In this document: piece by piece, positions 18,152-29,652 of the stretch | Numbering within the stretch: the stretch's first letter is position 1 | Layout: each line of letters begins with the position of its first letter | Origin: Lysobacteraceae bacterium | GTDB lineage: Bacteria; Pseudomonadota; Gammaproteobacteria; Nevskiales; Nevskiaceae | Length of the DNA: 64,000 bases | Direction of reading: 5' to 3' | Assembly (NCBI GenBank): GCA_013823855.1 | Contig: PNMW01000007.1 | Span: forward strand, 1-64,000 | The notes under the pieces: generated by a model | Databases searched by the model: none | Seen by the model: the letters and a program-made list of their open reading frames with translations, nothing else | What the model was told of the DNA's origin: nothing | Position numbers and translations under genes: made by a program

Positions 18152-19048
18152 TCAGTTGATCAACGGATTGGCGCGCAGGCGCTCGACCGCGAAGTCGACG
18201 AACGAGCGCACCTTCGCGGCGGCATTGCGGCCCTCGGAATGGACGACGTGGACCGGCAGCGGCGGCTCCTCGAATTCCGACAGCACCACCTGCAGTCGGC
18301 CATCGGCGAGCAGCGGCGCCACTTGGTACGACAGCAGCCGGGTCAGGCCCCAGCCTTCGAGCGCCGCCGTGATCACGGCCTCGTTGGAATTGCACGACAG
18401 CCGCGGGCTGACCTTGACGCTGATCTCCGACGCGCGGCCGAAACGCCAGTCCAGCGAGGTCCAGGCGCTGGTCGCGGCGATCACCGTGTGCCCGGCCAAT
18501 GCTTCGGGCCGCGCCGGAATGCCATGCCGGGCGAAGTAGGCCGGCGCGGCGCAGACCACGCGGCGCACGTGGCCGACGCCGATTGCGCGCAGGCCGGAAT
18601 CCGGCAGATGGGCGATGCGCACCGCCACGTCGATGCCTTCGTCGACGATGTGGGTGATGCGGTCGAGCAGCAGCACGCGGCCGGTGACCGCCGGGTTGCG
18701 CTGCAGGTATTCGCTCAGGATCGGCAGCACGAACATCCGCCCGAACATCACCGGGGCGCTGACCGTCAGCGTGCCGGTCGGCGTCACGAACGAGCCGGCG
18801 GCGGCCGCTTCGGCTTCGTCGATGTCGGCCAGGATGCGCCGGCAGTCCAGCAGATAACGGCTGCCGGCTTCGGTGAGCTTCACCACCCGCGTGGTGCGAA
18901 TGAACAGGCGCGCGCCGATCCGGGCTTCAAGTGCGGCGATCGTCCGGGTCACCGCCGGTGCACTCATGTCGAGCCGGCGCGCGGCCTCGGCGAAGCCGCC
19001 GCCGTCGGCCACCTGCACGAACACTTTCATCGCCTGCCAACGATCCAT
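18152..19048 (-). CDS. LysR-family transcriptional regulator
   Basis: 298 aa. The N-terminal winged HTH (residues 1-60: MDRWQAMKVFVQVADGGGF, SAPAVTRTIAALEARIGARLF) is followed by a LysR substrate-binding domain. This resembles the AaeR/PecT/DsdC-like subgroup common in proteobacteria. It lies 44 nt downstream of the flavo-iron-sulfur reductase gene on the same strand, in a likely operon with it and the GST gene, so the regulated function is probably that pair. Confidence 0.92.
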   Translation of the reverse strand: MDRWQAMKVFVQVADGGGFAEAARRLDMSAPAVTRTIAALEARIGARLFIRTTRVVKLTEAGSRYLLDCRRILADIDEAEAAAAGSFVTPTGTLTVSAPVMFGRMFVLPILSEYLQRNPAVTGRVLLLDRITHIVDEGIDVAVRIAHLPDSGLRAIGVGHVRRVVCAAPAYFARHGIPARPEALAGHTVIAATSAWTSLDWRFGRASEISVKVSPRLSCNSNEAVITAALEGWGLTRLLSYQVAPLLADGRLQVVLSEFEEPPLPVHVVHSEGRNAAAKVRSFVDFAVERLRANPLIN

Positions 19049-19092
19049 CGCGAAAACCTGAGTGGGGAACGGCTTGCGCGATGGTGCGCCGA

Positions 19093-21168
19093 TCAGCGTT
19101 CGAGTTGCAGGCGGCCGGCTTCGCCATCGATCGCCTCAGCCGGCACCGAGCAGCAGAGCAGCGCCTGGCCGGCCGGCACCGGAAAGCTCGGCGTGCGGGT
19201 CAGCGCGACGCGGCCGGCGACGATGCGTGTCGCGCAGCTGCCGCAACTGCCGACCCGGCACGAGAACGGCGCATCCACGCCGCGCGCTTCGGCCAGTTCC
19301 AGCAGACTGCCGCTGTCCGGCGTCCAGCGCGCTTGCTTGCCGGAGTCCAGGAAGCTGACCGCCACCGCGTCGCGGGCCGGTGCCGCCGCGGCGGCTGCCG
19401 GTGCGGTGACCGCCGCGCGGCGGCTCAGCGATGCCGGCCCGAAGGCTTCGGCATGGATCCGCCCATCGGCGATGTTCAGGCTGCTCAAGCCGTCGTAGCA
19501 GGCCTGCATGAAACCGGGCGGGCCGCAGAGGAAAAAGTCGTAATCGTCGAACGGCAGGCGCTCGCGCAGGTGCTGCATGCGCAGCTGGCCGGTGATCTCG
19601 TGGTGCGGGTCGCCATCGGCATCGTCCGGCGACGACAGCAGCCGCACCACGCGCAGCGCGCCGCCCGATCGCGCGACCAGTTCCCGCAACTCCTGATCGA
19701 AGGCCCGTTCCTGCCGGGTCCGCGCGGCCTGGAACAGCCACATCGGCCGCATCCGGCGCAGCCGGAAACCCTCGTGGACGAGGTGGCGCAGCATCGCGAT
19801 CATCGGCGTGATGCCGACGCCGGCCGCCAGCATCACCACCGGCCGGCGCTCAGCCGCATCGATGGTGAAAGCGCCGGCCGGCGCCCGCGCCTCGATGACA
19901 TCGCCGGGCTGCAACTGATGCAGATGCGACGACACCCGCCCTTCCTTCTTGACGCTGATCCGGTACGCCGGGTCCGACGGCGCGCTCGACAGCGTGTAGG
20001 TGCGCAGCAGCGGCGCATCGGTACCGGCCGGCGTGACGCGGATCGGCAGATGCTGGCCGGGCAGCGGCGGCACGGTGCCGAGACCATCGTCCGGCACCAG
20101 GCTCAGCGAGCGGATCACGCTGCTTTCGTCGACCACGCTCGCCACCCGGAACGGCCGCCATTGCGTGGCCCGTTCGAGCGCCTTCCGGGCGCGCGCCGAG
20201 GCCTCCCAGCTGCCGGTCATCAGCGAATTCGGTGACCAGCCGTCCGGCTGGAACGTCAGCCGCAGCGGCAGCGCTTCAGGCCGGTGGACAACCCGCTGCG
20301 GCGTGAACCGCCACAACCGCTCCGCGCCCTGGAAAGTCGCCAGTTCCGGCGACGTCAGCAGGATCTCGACGGTGCCGGCGAGCTGCAGCAGATCGCCGCT
20401 CGCGAAGTCGACGAACACCAGTCCGGCGCGCGGGTTCAAGCGCAGGTTGCCGAGCGTGTTGAAGAACAGGTTGCCGGGGAAATCCGGCACGGTCAGCACG
20501 CCGTCGTCTTCGACACGGACGAAGCCGGCCTTGCCGCCGCGATGCGAGACATCGACCTGCCGCGGCCCGCTTGCCGGCGTGTGCGCGGAGGCGACGAAGA
20601 AGGTGTCGGCCGCCGCGATGATCTGGCGGGCGCGGGCATCGAGCGCGGTCAGCGAGATCGCCGCCTGCGGACTGGCGATCGTCGGCTCGCGACTGAACGC
20701 CGGCTCGCGCAGCTGGATGTACTGCGGGCAGTTGCCGTAGCTGTGAACCACACCGATGTCGAAACCGCTGTCCGAAGCCCGGCGCAGCACGCCATTGAGC
20801 CGGTTGCGGCGGCGGTTGCGCGGGTCGATGCCGAGCAGGCCGATGCCGTCGCCGTCTTCCATGCCGCGCTCGGCCGGGTCGCTGAAGTCGCGCGCAGTCG
20901 CCACGCTCAAGCTCTGCGGATCGGGCGACTGCAGGAAGCCCGGATGGCCGGCGCGTAACGTCGCCCACGGCTGGCCATCGGGATCGACCGCGCCGAGCAC
21001 CACGAACGGCAGCAGCGGGTAGAACGCGCGGTGCTGGTCGATCAGGTGATCGCGGATCACCCGCGGGCCGATCTCGGCCATCCGCTCGGCGACGCCGACG
21101 CTGCGCTGCAGCGCCAGTTCGCCGGCATGCCAGGGCGAGTCGGGTGCGGGGGGGGCCTTGATGTCCAT
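19093..21168 (-). CDS. Fusion oxidoreductase: PNPOx-like flavoprotein + FNR-type reductase + 2Fe-2S ferredoxin
   Basis: 691 aa. Residues 1 to about 300 form a pyridoxamine 5'-phosphate oxidase-like split barrel (FVVLGAVDPDGQPWATLRAGHPGF, GVVHSYGNCPQYIQLR, TFFVASAH). A ferredoxin-NADP reductase module follows: FAD site RTYTLSSAPSD, NAD site VVMLAAGVGITPMIAMLRHL and C-terminal FFLCGPPGFMQACYDGL. A plant-type 2Fe-2S domain ends the protein, with cysteines in CRVGSCGSC and LLCC. Electrons from NAD(P)H would pass via FAD and the cluster to the N-terminal flavin or an outside partner. Start at ATG 21168 with GAGGCAG upstream. Substrate unknown; detoxification is suggested by the GST neighbour. Confidence 0.88.
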   Translation of the reverse strand: MDIKAPPAPDSPWHAGELALQRSVGVAERMAEIGPRVIRDHLIDQHRAFYPLLPFVVLGAVDPDGQPWATLRAGHPGFLQSPDPQSLSVATARDFSDPAERGMEDGDGIGLLGIDPRNRRRNRLNGVLRRASDSGFDIGVVHSYGNCPQYIQLREPAFSREPTIASPQAAISLTALDARARQIIAAADTFFVASAHTPASGPRQVDVSHRGGKAGFVRVEDDGVLTVPDFPGNLFFNTLGNLRLNPRAGLVFVDFASGDLLQLAGTVEILLTSPELATFQGAERLWRFTPQRVVHRPEALPLRLTFQPDGWSPNSLMTGSWEASARARKALERATQWRPFRVASVVDESSVIRSLSLVPDDGLGTVPPLPGQHLPIRVTPAGTDAPLLRTYTLSSAPSDPAYRISVKKEGRVSSHLHQLQPGDVIEARAPAGAFTIDAAERRPVVMLAAGVGITPMIAMLRHLVHEGFRLRRMRPMWLFQAARTRQERAFDQELRELVARSGGALRVVRLLSSPDDADGDPHHEITGQLRMQHLRERLPFDDYDFFLCGPPGFMQACYDGLSSLNIADGRIHAEAFGPASLSRRAAVTAPAAAAAAPARDAVAVSFLDSGKQARWTPDSGSLLELAEARGVDAPFSCRVGSCGSCATRIVAGRVALTRTPSFPVPAGQALLCCSVPAEAIDGEAGRLQLER

Positions 21169-21196
21169 GGGCTGCCTCGATGTTGACTGCGGGTGC

Positions 21197-21808
21197 TCAG
21201 GCGGCAATGCCGACGGCGGTCTTCCGGAACGGCACGAAACCCGGAAGTGCCTCGATCCGCGCCAGCCAGTTGCGGACATTCGCGTAGGCAGCGAGATCGA
21301 CATTCCCTTCCGGCGCCCGGGCGATGTAGCTGTACAGCGCAACATCGGCGACGGTCGGCGTGGCGCCGGTGATCCACGGCTGGCCGAGGAGTTCGCTGTC
21401 GATCACCTTCAGCACCGCGTGCGCACGGGCAATCACTTCCTCGGCATTGAACTTCGCCCCGAACACGGTGATCAGCCGCGCCGCCGCCGGGCCGAAGGCG
21501 ATCTGCCCGGCCGCCACCGACAGCCAGCGCTGCACGGCGGCGGCTTCGAGCGGCGCTTCCGGCAGCCAGTCGGTTCGGCCGAGTTTCTTGGCGAGATAGA
21601 CGAGGATGCCGTTGGAATCGGCGATCGTGACCGCGCCATCGACCAGCACCGGCACCTGGCCGAAGCGGTTGATCGCAAGGAACTCGGGCGACTTGTGCGC
21701 GCCCTTGGCCAGATCGATCTCGATGATCTCGGCCGGCTGCCCAAGCAGCGACAGGAACAACTGGGCGCGGTGCGAATGGCCGGACAGCGGGTGGGCATAC
21801 AGTTTCAT
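21197..21808 (-). CDS. Glutathione S-transferase
   Basis: 203 aa. Thioredoxin-fold N-domain ([29 protein letters not shown] with the cis-Pro, and [14 protein letters not shown] with the glutathione-binding E/D-S pair) and an all-helical C-domain ([13 protein letters not shown]). The Ser9-His region could provide the activating residue, as in beta/theta-like GSTs. First gene of a minus-strand cluster with the fusion reductase (28 nt apart) and LysR gene. Confidence 0.92.
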   Translation of the reverse strand: MKLYAHPLSGHSHRAQLFLSLLGQPAEIIEIDLAKGAHKSPEFLAINRFGQVPVLVDGAVTIADSNGILVYLAKKLGRTDWLPEAPLEAAAVQRWLSVAAGQIAFGPAAARLITVFGAKFNAEEVIARAHAVLKVIDSELLGQPWITGATPTVADVALYSYIARAPEGNVDLAAYANVRNWLARIEALPGFVPFRKTAVGIAA

Positions 21809-22084
21809 GGCGGGGCTCCGTTGGCAGCCGGCGGGAAAATGGCGGGTGGCTGATGGGAGACATCGTAGGAACTGCCATGCGGCGAGAGAATCACCGCTGG
21901 AAGCAATGCATTGTTGCGGCTGGTGGCTGTAATTCTGCGAATTTCCGGCCGATGCCGGTCGCCGGAGGCTGCGCTTCCCGAAAGGAGGGGCGGGGCGTGG
22001 TGGCACCGGCCCGGACGGGACCGAACCGATAGCCCGGACCGCCGCGCCGCTACACTGCGCGGCCATTTGCCAACCCCAGCCGAC

Positions 22085-22429
22085 ATGTCGCTGACCACTT
22101 TTCTCCAGCGTCTGCGGGCCACGCCCGAGCAGATCGAATTCGCCGACACCATTGCCGCGATCGACAGCGACTACGACTACCAGCCGACCGCGTTCCGCAA
22201 TGGCGAGGTCAGCAATGCCGCCGGCCAGAACGGCGGCTCCTGCAAGATCTTCGCGTTCGCCCGGCTGCACGGCCTGAGCACCGCCGAAACGCTGGCCTGC
22301 TTCGGCCGCTACTACCGCGAAGATGTGCTGCAGCACCCCGAAGCCAGCGACCACCAGAACATCCGCAACTTCATGCGCAGCGGCTGGGCCGGCGTGGCCT
22401 TCGAAGGCGAGGCGCTGAAGGCGCGGTAA
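22085..22429 (+). CDS. HopJ-type protein
   Basis: 114 aa matching the HopJ family: the N-terminus [19 protein letters not shown], then [27 protein letters not shown] and the C-terminal [35 protein letters not shown]. The family name comes from a Pseudomonas type III effector, but members are spread through non-pathogens with no secretion system. Nothing in this window suggests secretion. A TACACT -10-like box is at 22051-22056. Confidence 0.88.
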   Translation: MSLTTFLQRLRATPEQIEFADTIAAIDSDYDYQPTAFRNGEVSNAAGQNGGSCKIFAFARLHGLSTAETLACFGRYYREDVLQHPEASDHQNIRNFMRSGWAGVAFEGEALKAR

Positions 22430-22710
22430 CGGCGCTGCGAGATCACGCTTGCGACGGCGGCACGCGGACTCCCAGGCGCACCGGCGCGGACGGTCCCCAA
22501 GGAGAAATCCCCATCCATCCACGGCTGATCGCTGCCGGCCAGCGGTGGGGATATCTTGCGGCGATACTTCCTGAGGAAAGGCACTCCGACGTTGACAGCG
22601 AAGGTCCACGGCGGATCAGCAAGCGCCACCATCGTGCGCACGAATGCCCCGTACCCGGGTCGGCGCTCGTTTGACGCTTCAAAGTTCGTCACCCACGGAG
22701 GACGTTGACC
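22430..22710. other. Intergenic region with no supported gene
   Basis: About 280 nt between the HopJ gene and the VOC gene. A minus-strand frame runs through it with protein-like composition, but it crosses into both neighbours and I recognise nothing in it. Apart from the GGAGG ribosome site of the next gene at 22697-22702 I see no signal. Confidence 0.4.
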
Positions 22711-23196
22711 ATGCCGAAGAACATCATCTGCCTCTGGTATGAGGACGACGCCGAAGGCGCCGCGCGCTTCTATGCGCAAACCTTCCCCGACAGCGCGGTC
22801 GGCCGCGTGCTCTGTGCGCCTGCCGATTTTCCCGGCGGCCGGGCCGGGCAGGTGCTGACCGTGGAATTCACGGTGTGCGGGATTCCCTGCCTCGGCCTCA
22901 ACGGGGGAACTGCGTTCCGGCAGAGCGAAGCGTTCTCGTTCCAGATCGCCACTGATGATCAGGCGGAAACCGACCGCTACTGGAACGCCATCGTCGGCAA
23001 CGGCGGAACCGAGAGCGCCTGCGGCTGGTGCAAGGATCGCTGGGGCCTGTCGTGGCAGATCACCCCGCGCGTGCTGACCGAGGCGATGGCCGCTGGCGGC
23101 GAGATCGCCCAGCGGGCGTTCGCCACGATGATGACGATGCAGAAGATCGACGTCGCCGCGATCGAGGCGGCGGTGCGCGGAGAGGCGGCGGGCTGA
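22711..23196 (+). CDS. VOC-superfamily protein, PhnB / '3-demethylubiquinone-9 3-methyltransferase' domain
   Basis: 161 aa. Glyoxalase/bleomycin-resistance fold: the N-terminus PKNIICLWYEDDAEGAARFYAQTFPDS, the central VEFTVCGIPCLGLNGG, and the C-terminal CGWCKDRWGLSWQITP are characteristic of the PhnB-like group. The old methyltransferase name is not a proven activity. Start is the ATG 22711, with GGAGG about 9 nt before it, rather than the upstream TTG. Confidence 0.85.
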   Translation: MPKNIICLWYEDDAEGAARFYAQTFPDSAVGRVLCAPADFPGGRAGQVLTVEFTVCGIPCLGLNGGTAFRQSEAFSFQIATDDQAETDRYWNAIVGNGGTESACGWCKDRWGLSWQITPRVLTEAMAAGGEIAQRAFATMMTMQKIDVAAIEAAVRGEAAG

Positions 23197-23337
23197 ATCG
23201 GGCGACGTTTGAGGCAAGGCATGTCAGCGGCTGGCCAACAGATCCGCAAAGTCGGCGGACAAGATCACGCCATAATTCCCGCGCCGCCGCACTTCGGACC
23301 CGTCGTTCGATAGAGTGCGGAAAAGCTCGGGGGGGCG

Positions 23338-26300
23338 ATGAGTCAACTGCACAAGATCAGCGGTTGCGACAACGCCGCTCGAGCGCTGGATGTGGTGTTC
23401 ATCCACGGCCTCGGGGGTGATGCCTTCAAGACCTGGCGGCATGGCGACGACGAATCGACTTCGTGGCCGCATTGGTTGGGCGACGAATTTCCGGATGTCG
23501 GGGTGTGGTCACTCGAGTACGCCGCCAGTCCATTCAAGCCCATGCGCTTTTTCGGCTGGCTCGGACTCAAGACAAGAAACGCCGGCTATGCGATGGCGCT
23601 ACCCGACCGGGCCCGGCAGGTTGCTGACCAAATGTTGCACAAGGGTTTCGGCCAGCGGCCGGTGATCTTCGTCGGCCATAGCCTTGGCGGTCTGCTGATC
23701 AAGAAGCTGTTGCATCTGTCTGCACAGGCGGGCGAGGGCCAGCGGATTCGGGCGCTTGTGGATGCGGCGCGCTGCGTTTTGTTTCTCGGCACACCACACA
23801 CGGGGGCCGCGCTCGCAACGCTTGGCGACCACCTCAGCCTCGTGTTCGGGACAACGGTCGCAGTCGAAACGCTGCGCGAACACGACCCGCACCTGCGGGA
23901 ACTGCACCAGTGGTACATCGATCACGCGCCCGCCCTCAGCATCGCGACCGCCACTTACTACGAACTTCGCGGTGTTGCCGGTGGCACCGTGACGATCGTC
24001 AACCCGACTTCATCGCATCCCGGCATCGGACAGCCCCCGGTCGGCCTCGACGAAGATCACCTGTCGCTGGCCAAGCCGCGCAACCGCGAGGCGCAGGTCT
24101 GCGATGCGCTGCGCGAACTGATCCGCAACGTGCTTCACGGCCAGCCGTCGCCGCGATTGCCGCCGACACCGTCGCCGCAGCCACCACTACCACCGGTGAT
24201 CGTCAACGTCACCGTACCGGCGCACACGGCCGTTGCGCCGTCGCCGTCCCGCGTCCCCTGCGAAATGCCGCCCCGCGCCGAGCGCTATTTCGGCCGCGAA
24301 GCCGAACAGAGGCGGTTGGTGCAACGTGTGCGCGAACGCCGCAATTCGGCTGTCGTCGGCCCGGCGGGGCTCGGCAAGACCGCGCTCGCGGCCGAAGCGC
24401 TGCACGAAATCGGTGAGGCAGGCCTGCTTGCGCTGTATCCGGACGGCCTCCTGTATCTGGACCTCTACGCCACCCATGCCGATCGGGACGCGATCTGGTC
24501 TCGCCTCGCGAACCGGTTGGCCGGCGTCGGCTTCATGGAACAGTCGCTGCCGCGCGCCCGTGCCGAGGAAGCCTGCCGCGGTCGTCGCGTGCTGGTGATC
24601 ATCGAAGGTGGCGAGGAAGCCGATGGTCGCGACGGCCGGGCCGAACTTGCCGACCTGCTGTCGGTCGTTTCCGCCGAAACCACGCGCCTGCTGCTGACCC
24701 GAACCGCTGCCCAAGCCGCCGCCGCAGAAACGATTCCGTTGCGTGACGCGCTGCCGCCCGACGAGGCCGCGGCGCTGCTCGAATCCCTGAGCGGCGGTCG
24801 GCTGGCAGACGCCGCGCGCGATCAATTGCTGGCGCTGTTGGCCGGTCATCCGCTGGCGCTGACCTGGGCCGGCAATCTGCTGGCGTGTGATGACGAGCAT
24901 CCTGAAACCCTGCTGCGCGATTGGACGACGGCGGCGCTGCCGCCACTGACGGACCCGACGGACAACAGCCACACGCTGCGTTGGCTGTTCGATCGCTCCG
25001 CCCGCAATCTCGATGACGATGCTGCCCGCGTGCTCGCCGCGGCCGGCCTGCTGGCGCACGCGCCCTTGCCGTTGCCACTGTTCGCGACCGTGCTCCCCGG
25101 CGAGCATTCGGCAGACCGCGTCCCCGCTGGCCTGCGAACGCTCATCGGTACCGGCTTCATGCGCATTGAACCCACCCCGCCCGGTCACTGGCAGTTCGCG
25201 CACGTGCTGGCGCATCGCTACGCACGCGAACGGGCTCCTGAGAATGGCGGACCTGCAATCGCTGAAGCGCTCGCATCCGCACTGAGGACGAGCTTATTTG
25301 CTTTCACAAATGGCACCTTCACGTCTTCGTCGCGTCAGCAAATGGCTTCGGCTCTAGATCACTCCAGCGCGCTGTTTTCTGCGGAGCCAGCTGCCGGCGA
25401 GGCGATTTCAGCTCTTTGGAAAGCCACTCTCTACGAGCTTCCGCATCGATTCCGAATGCTCGGCCTCACCGATTTGCTACGAGGATCACTAGCTGCATGT
25501 AACTCACGAGTAGATAGCTTGATGGCTCAAGACGCCAGTTTTTCAGCGACATCTGTTTCGGACTTCGACCTTTGTACACTCCACAAAGCATGGGGTGATC
25601 TTTACGTTGCTCAGGGACAAATCACTCTAGCACGCAAGCATTATCTCATTGCATTGAAACTGGCTGAGTACGTTGAAGGGCTTGCTCAATGCGATTTTCG
25701 TTTGCGAGATATGCGGGCGGAATGCCACAGTAGACTTGGTTCTGTATCTGAGAAAACTGGAAATCTATCAGAAGCCTTTAACCATTACGACATAGCGCAC
25801 TCGCTGGTCTCAAGACTTGCGGAAGAGACAGGTGAAAATCTGACAGCGATGCGAGACTTGATGATGAGTCATTTACGCATAAGTGATGTTTTCATCATGC
25901 AAAAAAAGTTAACTGATGCAGCAACGAACCGCGAAAGAGCAGTAAAGATCGCCCGCGAATTAGTTGATCGGAATGCTGATCGAATTGACTTGGAAATTGA
26001 CCTAAGTACCTGTCTTGAAAGATACGGTGATCTGCTGGCTGAACAAGGTGACTTTGCCGGCGCAATTGCCGTTCATAGAGAAAGGCTCCAAATCATGCGA
26101 AAGGCTACTGAATATGATGAAGATAACGTGGTTTATCGGAATGGGCTGGCGCTTTCGTTGCAAAAACTCGGTGATGCGTTAATGGCAGAAGGCCGCCTAG
26201 ATGAAGCCAATCTGTATTACAGAGAAGCACTCGGCGTTGCGGCACGATTATCTGATTTTGATCCAACGAATGCGCAATGGCGGCGAGGGATGGCAGTGCT

Positions 26301-26640
26301 TTACCAAAGGTGTGGTGACGTGCTCACGTATCAGCGGAATCTAATTGCTGCTCAAGAGCTTTACAAGAATGCACTGACGATATTCGACGAGCTATCTGAA
26401 AGAGACCAACGCAACGTAAGTTTGCATCGCGATGTCAGTGTTGCTCAAAATAGGCTCGCGCAAATATATCTGTGGATGCGACGACCGTCGGAAGCTTTGG
26501 TGTTTGCGGAAGCGAGTTTGGAAATCGATCAGCGACTTTCCGCTTTAGATCCGACTAACGGGAAGATCCGAGATGATTTGAATACTGCGGAAGCGTTAGT
26601 CGTCGAAATTCGAAAAGCGGCGGCTAGCGACCAGCAATAA
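23338..26640 (+). CDS. Alpha/beta-hydrolase - STAND NTPase - TPR protein (probable defence protein)
   Basis: 1100 aa. Residues about 15-250 are a SERAC1/PGAP1-like alpha/beta-hydrolase: VVFIHGLGGDAF, nucleophile Ser115 in VGHSLGG, LGTPHTGA and a late DEDHLSLAKP His. After a Pro-rich linker (about 265-300) comes a STAND/NB-ARC-type NTPase with Walker A GPAGLGKTA (about 341-349). The Walker B position reads VLVIIEGGEE near 416-425, where the usual second Asp is not seen. Residues from about 740 to the end are TPR-like repeats. The layout fits Avs-like or NLR-like antiviral sensors with a lipase-type effector. GC drops sharply near 25290, in the linker before the TPRs. No partner gene is adjacent. 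Confidence 0.82.
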   Translation: MSQLHKISGCDNAARALDVVFIHGLGGDAFKTWRHGDDESTSWPHWLGDEFPDVGVWSLEYAASPFKPMRFFGWLGLKTRNAGYAMALPDRARQVADQMLHKGFGQRPVIFVGHSLGGLLIKKLLHLSAQAGEGQRIRALVDAARCVLFLGTPHTGAALATLGDHLSLVFGTTVAVETLREHDPHLRELHQWYIDHAPALSIATATYYELRGVAGGTVTIVNPTSSHPGIGQPPVGLDEDHLSLAKPRNREAQVCDALRELIRNVLHGQPSPRLPPTPSPQPPLPPVIVNVTVPAHTAVAPSPSRVPCEMPPRAERYFGREAEQRRLVQRVRERRNSAVVGPAGLGKTALAAEALHEIGEAGLLALYPDGLLYLDLYATHADRDAIWSRLANRLAGVGFMEQSLPRARAEEACRGRRVLVIIEGGEEADGRDGRAELADLLSVVSAETTRLLLTRTAAQAAAAETIPLRDALPPDEAAALLESLSGGRLADAARDQLLALLAGHPLALTWAGNLLACDDEHPETLLRDWTTAALPPLTDPTDNSHTLRWLFDRSARNLDDDAARVLAAAGLLAHAPLPLPLFATVLPGEHSADRVPAGLRTLIGTGFMRIEPTPPGHWQFAHVLAHRYARERAPENGGPAIAEALASALRTSLFAFTNGTFTSSSRQQMASALDHSSALFSAEPAAGEAISALWKATLYELPHRFRMLGLTDLLRGSLAACNSRVDSLMAQDASFSATSVSDFDLCTLHKAWGDLYVAQGQITLARKHYLIALKLAEYVEGLAQCDFRLRDMRAECHSRLGSVSEKTGNLSEAFNHYDIAHSLVSRLAEETGENLTAMRDLMMSHLRISDVFIMQKKLTDAATNRERAVKIARELVDRNADRIDLEIDLSTCLERYGDLLAEQGDFAGAIAVHRERLQIMRKATEYDEDNVVYRNGLALSLQKLGDALMAEGRLDEANLYYREALGVAARLSDFDPTNAQWRRGMAVLYQRCGDVLTYQRNLIAAQELYKNALTIFDELSERDQRNVSLHRDVSVAQNRLAQIYLWMRRPSEALVFAEASLEIDQRLSALDPTNGKIRDDLNTAEALVVEIRKAAASDQQ

Positions 26641-26650
26641 GACAGCCGCC

Positions 26651-28279
<1,629 letters not shown>

Positions 28280-28374
28280 GGCAGCAGGCAGCCCGGAAAA
28301 GGCGTGAAAAAGCACGGGGAACTGGCGGGGCGCGATTGTATCGCAGGGGTCCGCTGCCGCCTTGCCGGCGCGCG

Positions 28375-29565
28375 TCAGTGCTGCAGGCTGAAGGTCCAGA
28401 TCAGCGACTGATCGGCCGGCTGGCCGGCGCGGGTGCTTTCGCTGCGCCGCCAGACCATGCCGAGGCCGACGTTCGGCATGGTCAGCTGGCGGGCGATCCA
28501 GCGATCGAGGCCGAGGCCGAGTTCGACGCTGTTGCCGATCGCCGGCACGCCGGGCAGGAACCACAGCGGATCGGCGGCGCGCTGATAGCTGGCCGACAGC
28601 GAGGCCTGCGGCAGCTCGGTGCGCAAGCTCGCCCTGGCGCTCCAGTCCAGCGGCTCGCCGCGATCCGCCCCGCCGCTGCCGCCGCCATGGGCGCCGGCGT
28701 GGCGCAGCGCAACACTCGATTGCGCCGTCCACCGCCGCCAGCGCTGGGCGCGGCTGAGGCCCAGTTCGTAGCCGGGTGCTGGCCGGGTGTCGGCGCCCGG
28801 CAGGCTTGCCGCCGGCTCCATCATCAGCAGGTGCAGGCCGCTGTCGGACTTCCGGCCGCGCCGCTGCCAGCTCGCCGAATAGCTGGACACCGCCAGCGCG
28901 TCGACCAGCCCGCGCTCGGCCGACTGCGCGCGGCAGCCGCGGCCGCCGAAGCGCAGCGCATCGCCGTCGCGGCCGGTCAGCACCGCGCCCGGCAGTTCGA
29001 TCGAGCCGTCGAGCGGGCAGCGCAGCGGAGCGGTCGCGGCGGCGCCGTCATCCGCGGTCCAGCGCAGGCCCAGCGCCACCGGTGCCGGCGCCCAGCGCAG
29101 CTGGGCGCTGCGGCTGACCGTCGGCGCCTGCGAACTCAGCAGGCCGCGGTACTGATCCTCGGCTTCAAGGCGCAGCGGCTGGTCGAGCAGGAACGGCAGC
29201 GCCACCCGCAGGCTCTGGCGCAGGCTTTCGCTGCCGAGCATCTGCTCCGGCGCCACGGCGATGTCGCGGCGCACGCCGTCGGCGGCCGATTCCGGCAGCA
29301 CCGGCTGCAGCGAGTAGCGGGCGTCGTAGTGCAGCCATTGCGCCGGCGCGGCGAACTGCAGCGAGCCGTCGAGCAGCGGATCGCGGTCGATCACGCGGCG
29401 CTGCAGCGCGCTGTCGGCCTTCAGGCGCAGGCCCCGGGCGGGCGCATCGTCGGCAACGGTCGGCGCCGTGCTGGCGCAGCCGGCCAGCAGCGCGGCGCTG
29501 GCCAGCGCGATGGCGGGCAAGCGCGCCGGCAGGGAACCACGATCTGTTGAACAGAAACGGCGCAT
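28375..29565 (-). CDS. Putative outer-membrane lipoprotein, beta-rich
   Basis: 396 aa. The N-terminus carries a lipoprotein signal with lipobox LLAGC (Cys about 29). The rest is rich in alternating strands, for example [34 protein letters not shown] and [15 protein letters not shown], and ends in aromatic LIWTFSLQH, all suggestive of an outer-membrane barrel-like protein. I do not recognise a family. It lies between prfC and the dioxygenase gene on the same strand. Confidence 0.6.
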   Translation of the reverse strand: MRRFCSTDRGSLPARLPAIALASAALLAGCASTAPTVADDAPARGLRLKADSALQRRVIDRDPLLDGSLQFAAPAQWLHYDARYSLQPVLPESAADGVRRDIAVAPEQMLGSESLRQSLRVALPFLLDQPLRLEAEDQYRGLLSSQAPTVSRSAQLRWAPAPVALGLRWTADDGAAATAPLRCPLDGSIELPGAVLTGRDGDALRFGGRGCRAQSAERGLVDALAVSSYSASWQRRGRKSDSGLHLLMMEPAASLPGADTRPAPGYELGLSRAQRWRRWTAQSSVALRHAGAHGGGSGGADRGEPLDWSARASLRTELPQASLSASYQRAADPLWFLPGVPAIGNSVELGLGLDRWIARQLTMPNVGLGMVWRRSESTRAGQPADQSLIWTFSLQH

Positions 29566-29652
29566 GGGCTTGCGACCCGCTGAAGCGGGGTGAAAGTTCC
29601 CCGCCAGCCTGACCGTGCGCCGAAACCCGTGTCCGGGTACGCCGACCTGCGG

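Noticed and set aside
22085..22429. HopJ protein as evidence of a type III secretion effector.
   Set aside because: No secretion apparatus in the window, and the family is widespread in non-pathogens.
22312..23217. Minus-strand frame across the HopJ-VOC gap, considered as a broken gene.
   Set aside because: It overlaps two well-supported genes and no domain was recognised.
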